From NCBI GenBank assembly GCA_022829145.1, contig CM040741.1, positions 63,238,547-63,302,546 on the forward strand: 64,000 nucleotides of DNA. The letters run 5' to 3'. Under the pieces are notes generated by a model, which did not search any database, was not told where the DNA came from, and worked only from the letters and a program-made list of their open reading frames with translations. The number at the start of each line of letters is the position of its first letter. The stretch's first letter is position 1. Positions 63,461 through 64,000 of the stretch are shown one piece after another. The stretch is from Albula goreensis (taxonomy: Eukaryota > Chordata > Actinopteri > Albuliformes > Albulidae). The position numbers and the translations under genes were made by a program.

Positions 63461-64000
63461 GATACATTCCAAAGAAAAGATGTCCCACTTATTCAGAGAA
63501 TACAAAAATAAACAAATGCAAATGAATAAGCTGAACTAATTTAGACAAGAAACTAAAAGAAGACAAAGGAGAGATCAGTTTTGATAACACCTTCCTGTAT
63601 TCTCAAATTTGGGAAATTATGAGAGAATTATTGGAGCAGCACAGAGGCAACAAATGAATAAAAAAAAAGGCAAACCGTCTCACAAATGATAAAAGCCTGA
63701 AAGATAAATATCCTGCTGTTTTTTCTTACTTGGTCGTCACAACAATTAAGTAAGCAACAAAACGCACTTTCCAGTTAAGATTCACCTGCTGTGGACCAAT
63801 CACTCCAAGTGATTACAAACTGCTTCTCCTGGTATGAAACCTCCATAGCTGTTGGACACATCCTATTTTTTTATTACGACAACTAAAATGTCAAACATTA
63901 TTAACGGAATAGTTCAGAATGAAACATAATGCATGTAAAATGCAAATGCACCGTCCGCTGGCTGCCGAATGAATGATAAAACATGCAGTGAGAGGTGCTG
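63461..64000. other. unassigned AT-rich DNA at the right edge
   Basis: No exon, RNA gene or repeat recognised. Presumably still inside the upstream part of psd3, whose Sec7 exons should lie beyond the window. Confidence 0.4.

Overview
This window is vertebrate nuclear DNA, almost certainly from a ray-finned (teleost-type) fish. Coding information comes as short exons with consensus splice sites, separated by kilobases of AT-rich intron. The intervening DNA carries fish-type dispersed repeats (a tRNA-derived SINE, non-autonomous hAT-like and mariner elements, a LINE 3' tail) and many microsatellites. There is no prokaryotic gene organisation: most open frames of 60-200 codons are chance or low-complexity.

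The dominant feature is the 3' half of psd3 (EFA6-type Arf6 exchange factor) on the minus strand. Seven coding exons from 53494 down to the stop at 16441 encode the end of the Sec7-domain region, the whole PH domain and the C-terminal coiled coil/tail. All splice phases agree. The Sec7 exons proper are not in the window and should lie to the right of 64000. An apparently long 3' UTR runs from 16440 to a polyadenylation signal near 12417.

The most interesting feature is a CpG-rich block at about 58.2-59.3 kb. It contains a self-contained minus-strand first exon: ATG at 58404, an in-frame upstream stop, 57 codons, and a consensus donor at 58234 in phase 0. It joins in frame to the psd3 exon at 53494 and predicts a 375-residue PSD3 isoform that lacks the Sec7 catalytic domain but keeps the PH domain and coiled coil. 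A (GA)n tract and a strong G-quadruplex-forming run lie 350-470 bp upstream of its ATG.

Left of psd3 (1-12.4 kb) the plus strand holds three coding-like blocks (7675-8351) with a polyadenylation signal at 8704. They may be the 3' end of an unidentified gene convergent with psd3. A second terminal-exon-like block lies at 61-152. This side also holds RFX (X-box) palindromes and homeodomain-site-rich sequence that look like regulatory DNA.

The introns contain a mariner-type miniature element with TA target duplication (27246-27458), a hAT-type element with a perfect 8-bp target duplication (63106-63452), a second hAT-like element (38307-38947), a SINE (44008-44222), a 76-bp minisatellite next to a splice acceptor (36093-36320), a 123-bp (GA)n array (34786-34908), and simple repeats that abut psd3 splice sites. 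No searches were run. All family assignments rest on reading the sequence.
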